Positions 63,321 to 64,000 of a DNA stretch of 64,000 nucleotides are shown piece by piece (position 1 is the first letter of the stretch; each line of letters starts with the position of its first letter). The notes beneath the pieces are model-generated. The model was not told where the DNA came from. It made no database searches and worked only from the letters and a program-made list of their open reading frames with translations. Source of the stretch: Diphasiastrum complanatum. Its lineage: Eukaryota > Streptophyta > Lycopodiopsida > Lycopodiales > Lycopodiaceae. The DNA is taken from positions 43,224,604 through 43,288,603 of the forward strand of contig CM055103.1 of NCBI GenBank assembly GCA_029204225.1, given 5' to 3'. Position numbers and translations under genes: made by a program.

Positions 63321-64000
63321 AAGCCAAGATGTGAGTTCGATTCTGTTTGATGGTCTACTGTCCTCTATGACAGATCTACAATCCTCCAGAGCATGGACAA
63401 CCACTACTGGTCTACTTTAGAATTTGTTTGTGCATTCAACAAGATGAAACCAATATGTAGAAAGAATAGTAAATAGCTGATTACGAACAGATAACAATCG
63501 GACAATCAGACATTCAATAACATTTAAAGATAAAAAAATCATCTGCATAACATCTACTGTATCAACAATGAATTTCTTGAGCGCTGTTGTGACAAACCCA
63601 CACAACACGTCGGCGTGAGAGGCACTATCTCTCTCACGAACTTTATATAGTCGTCTCGCTTATTAGCGGACTTCTGGACATCGACTAGCAACACTGTGCT
63701 TAGCTCAAATTGGCATTTTAACCAAATTGATGTTCAAGACATCTATGTGATGTTCAACTTGTTCCCTCGTCCTCAATCTGTTTATATAGATGGATAGAGA
63801 GAAGAAGGTTTAATCTGATCTGAGATTACAAGAACGGCTGATTAAGCACGTCCTAATGGTATCCAGATTGTTCGTGGAGGGTGACGTCCTCCTTGTACTT
63901 TGAAACATGAAGATCCGCTGCCTTTCAGTCTTCGTGTCTTCTTCGTCTTTTGTCCTCACCATTGGGCTTTTCTGGGTCCACGAACAATTCTTCTTCGCGT
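63308..64000 (-). repeat. C5 5' LTR, incomplete at window edge
   Basis: Begins TGATGACAAATTG on the + strand (LTR end on the element strand), one base from the primer site. It continues beyond the window. Confidence 0.8.

Overview
The window is nuclear DNA from a land plant, probably a seed plant. The only intact host gene I can identify is PsbS, the four-helix photoprotection protein of photosystem II, on the + strand at 11607-13108 in four exons with GT-AG introns. Almost everything else recognisable is retrotransposon: Ty1/copia and Ty3/gypsy elements with plant-type primer sites (TGGTATCAGAGC, complementary to initiator tRNA-Met), solo or broken LTRs, a foldback MITE, a probable tRNA-derived SINE, a CACTA-type transposase remnant and very long GA/TC microsatellites. 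I cannot name the species. The mix of decayed nested LTR elements and one small-intron gene would fit a gymnosperm, but that is a guess.

Layout. 1-7300: LTR remnants, AT-rich DNA and a decaying tandem array that carries GA/GT microsatellites. 7336-9614: a CACTA-type (DUF4216-like) pseudogene, a gypsy integrase fragment and an unrecognised broken coding region. 9.9-13.2 kb: PsbS and its upstream region. 13.8-14.3 kb: a copia reverse transcriptase relic. 16572-22623: a complete, young copia element (E1, - strand) with 690/692 bp LTRs and a perfect 5-bp target duplication, but a broken reading frame. 22993-29415: a copia element of a related family (E2, + strand) with part of another copia element (E3) inserted in it. 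30.3-33.4 kb: an LTR interrupted by an LTR fragment and a 453-bp hairpin MITE, facing an inverted partner.

35.3-47.5 kb is the clearest nest. An old gypsy element on the - strand (G1: gag, protease, RT, integrase, chromodomain, 3' LTR) is split inside its pol gene by an 8.4-kb element on the + strand (E_AB, 36312-44684). E_AB has 1.16-kb LTRs, encodes only a truncated gag with a zinc knuckle, and has a long, C-rich, G-poor leader built from 24-26 bp minisatellites. A solo LTR with its own target duplication sits inside that minisatellite.

48.0-52.5 kb: a stack of copia LTRs and gag/RNase H pieces in both orientations. 55.1-64.0 kb: a SINE-like sequence, a copia integrase region broken by an inversion, a gypsy pol remnant that has lost gag, and a copia element that has lost its integrase and runs off the right edge. 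No element has an intact pol frame. Several carry LTR pairs or target duplications that let insertion order be read. The recurring novelty is the link between LTR core promoters and TC/GA microsatellites, together with the gag-only, minisatellite-leader element E_AB.
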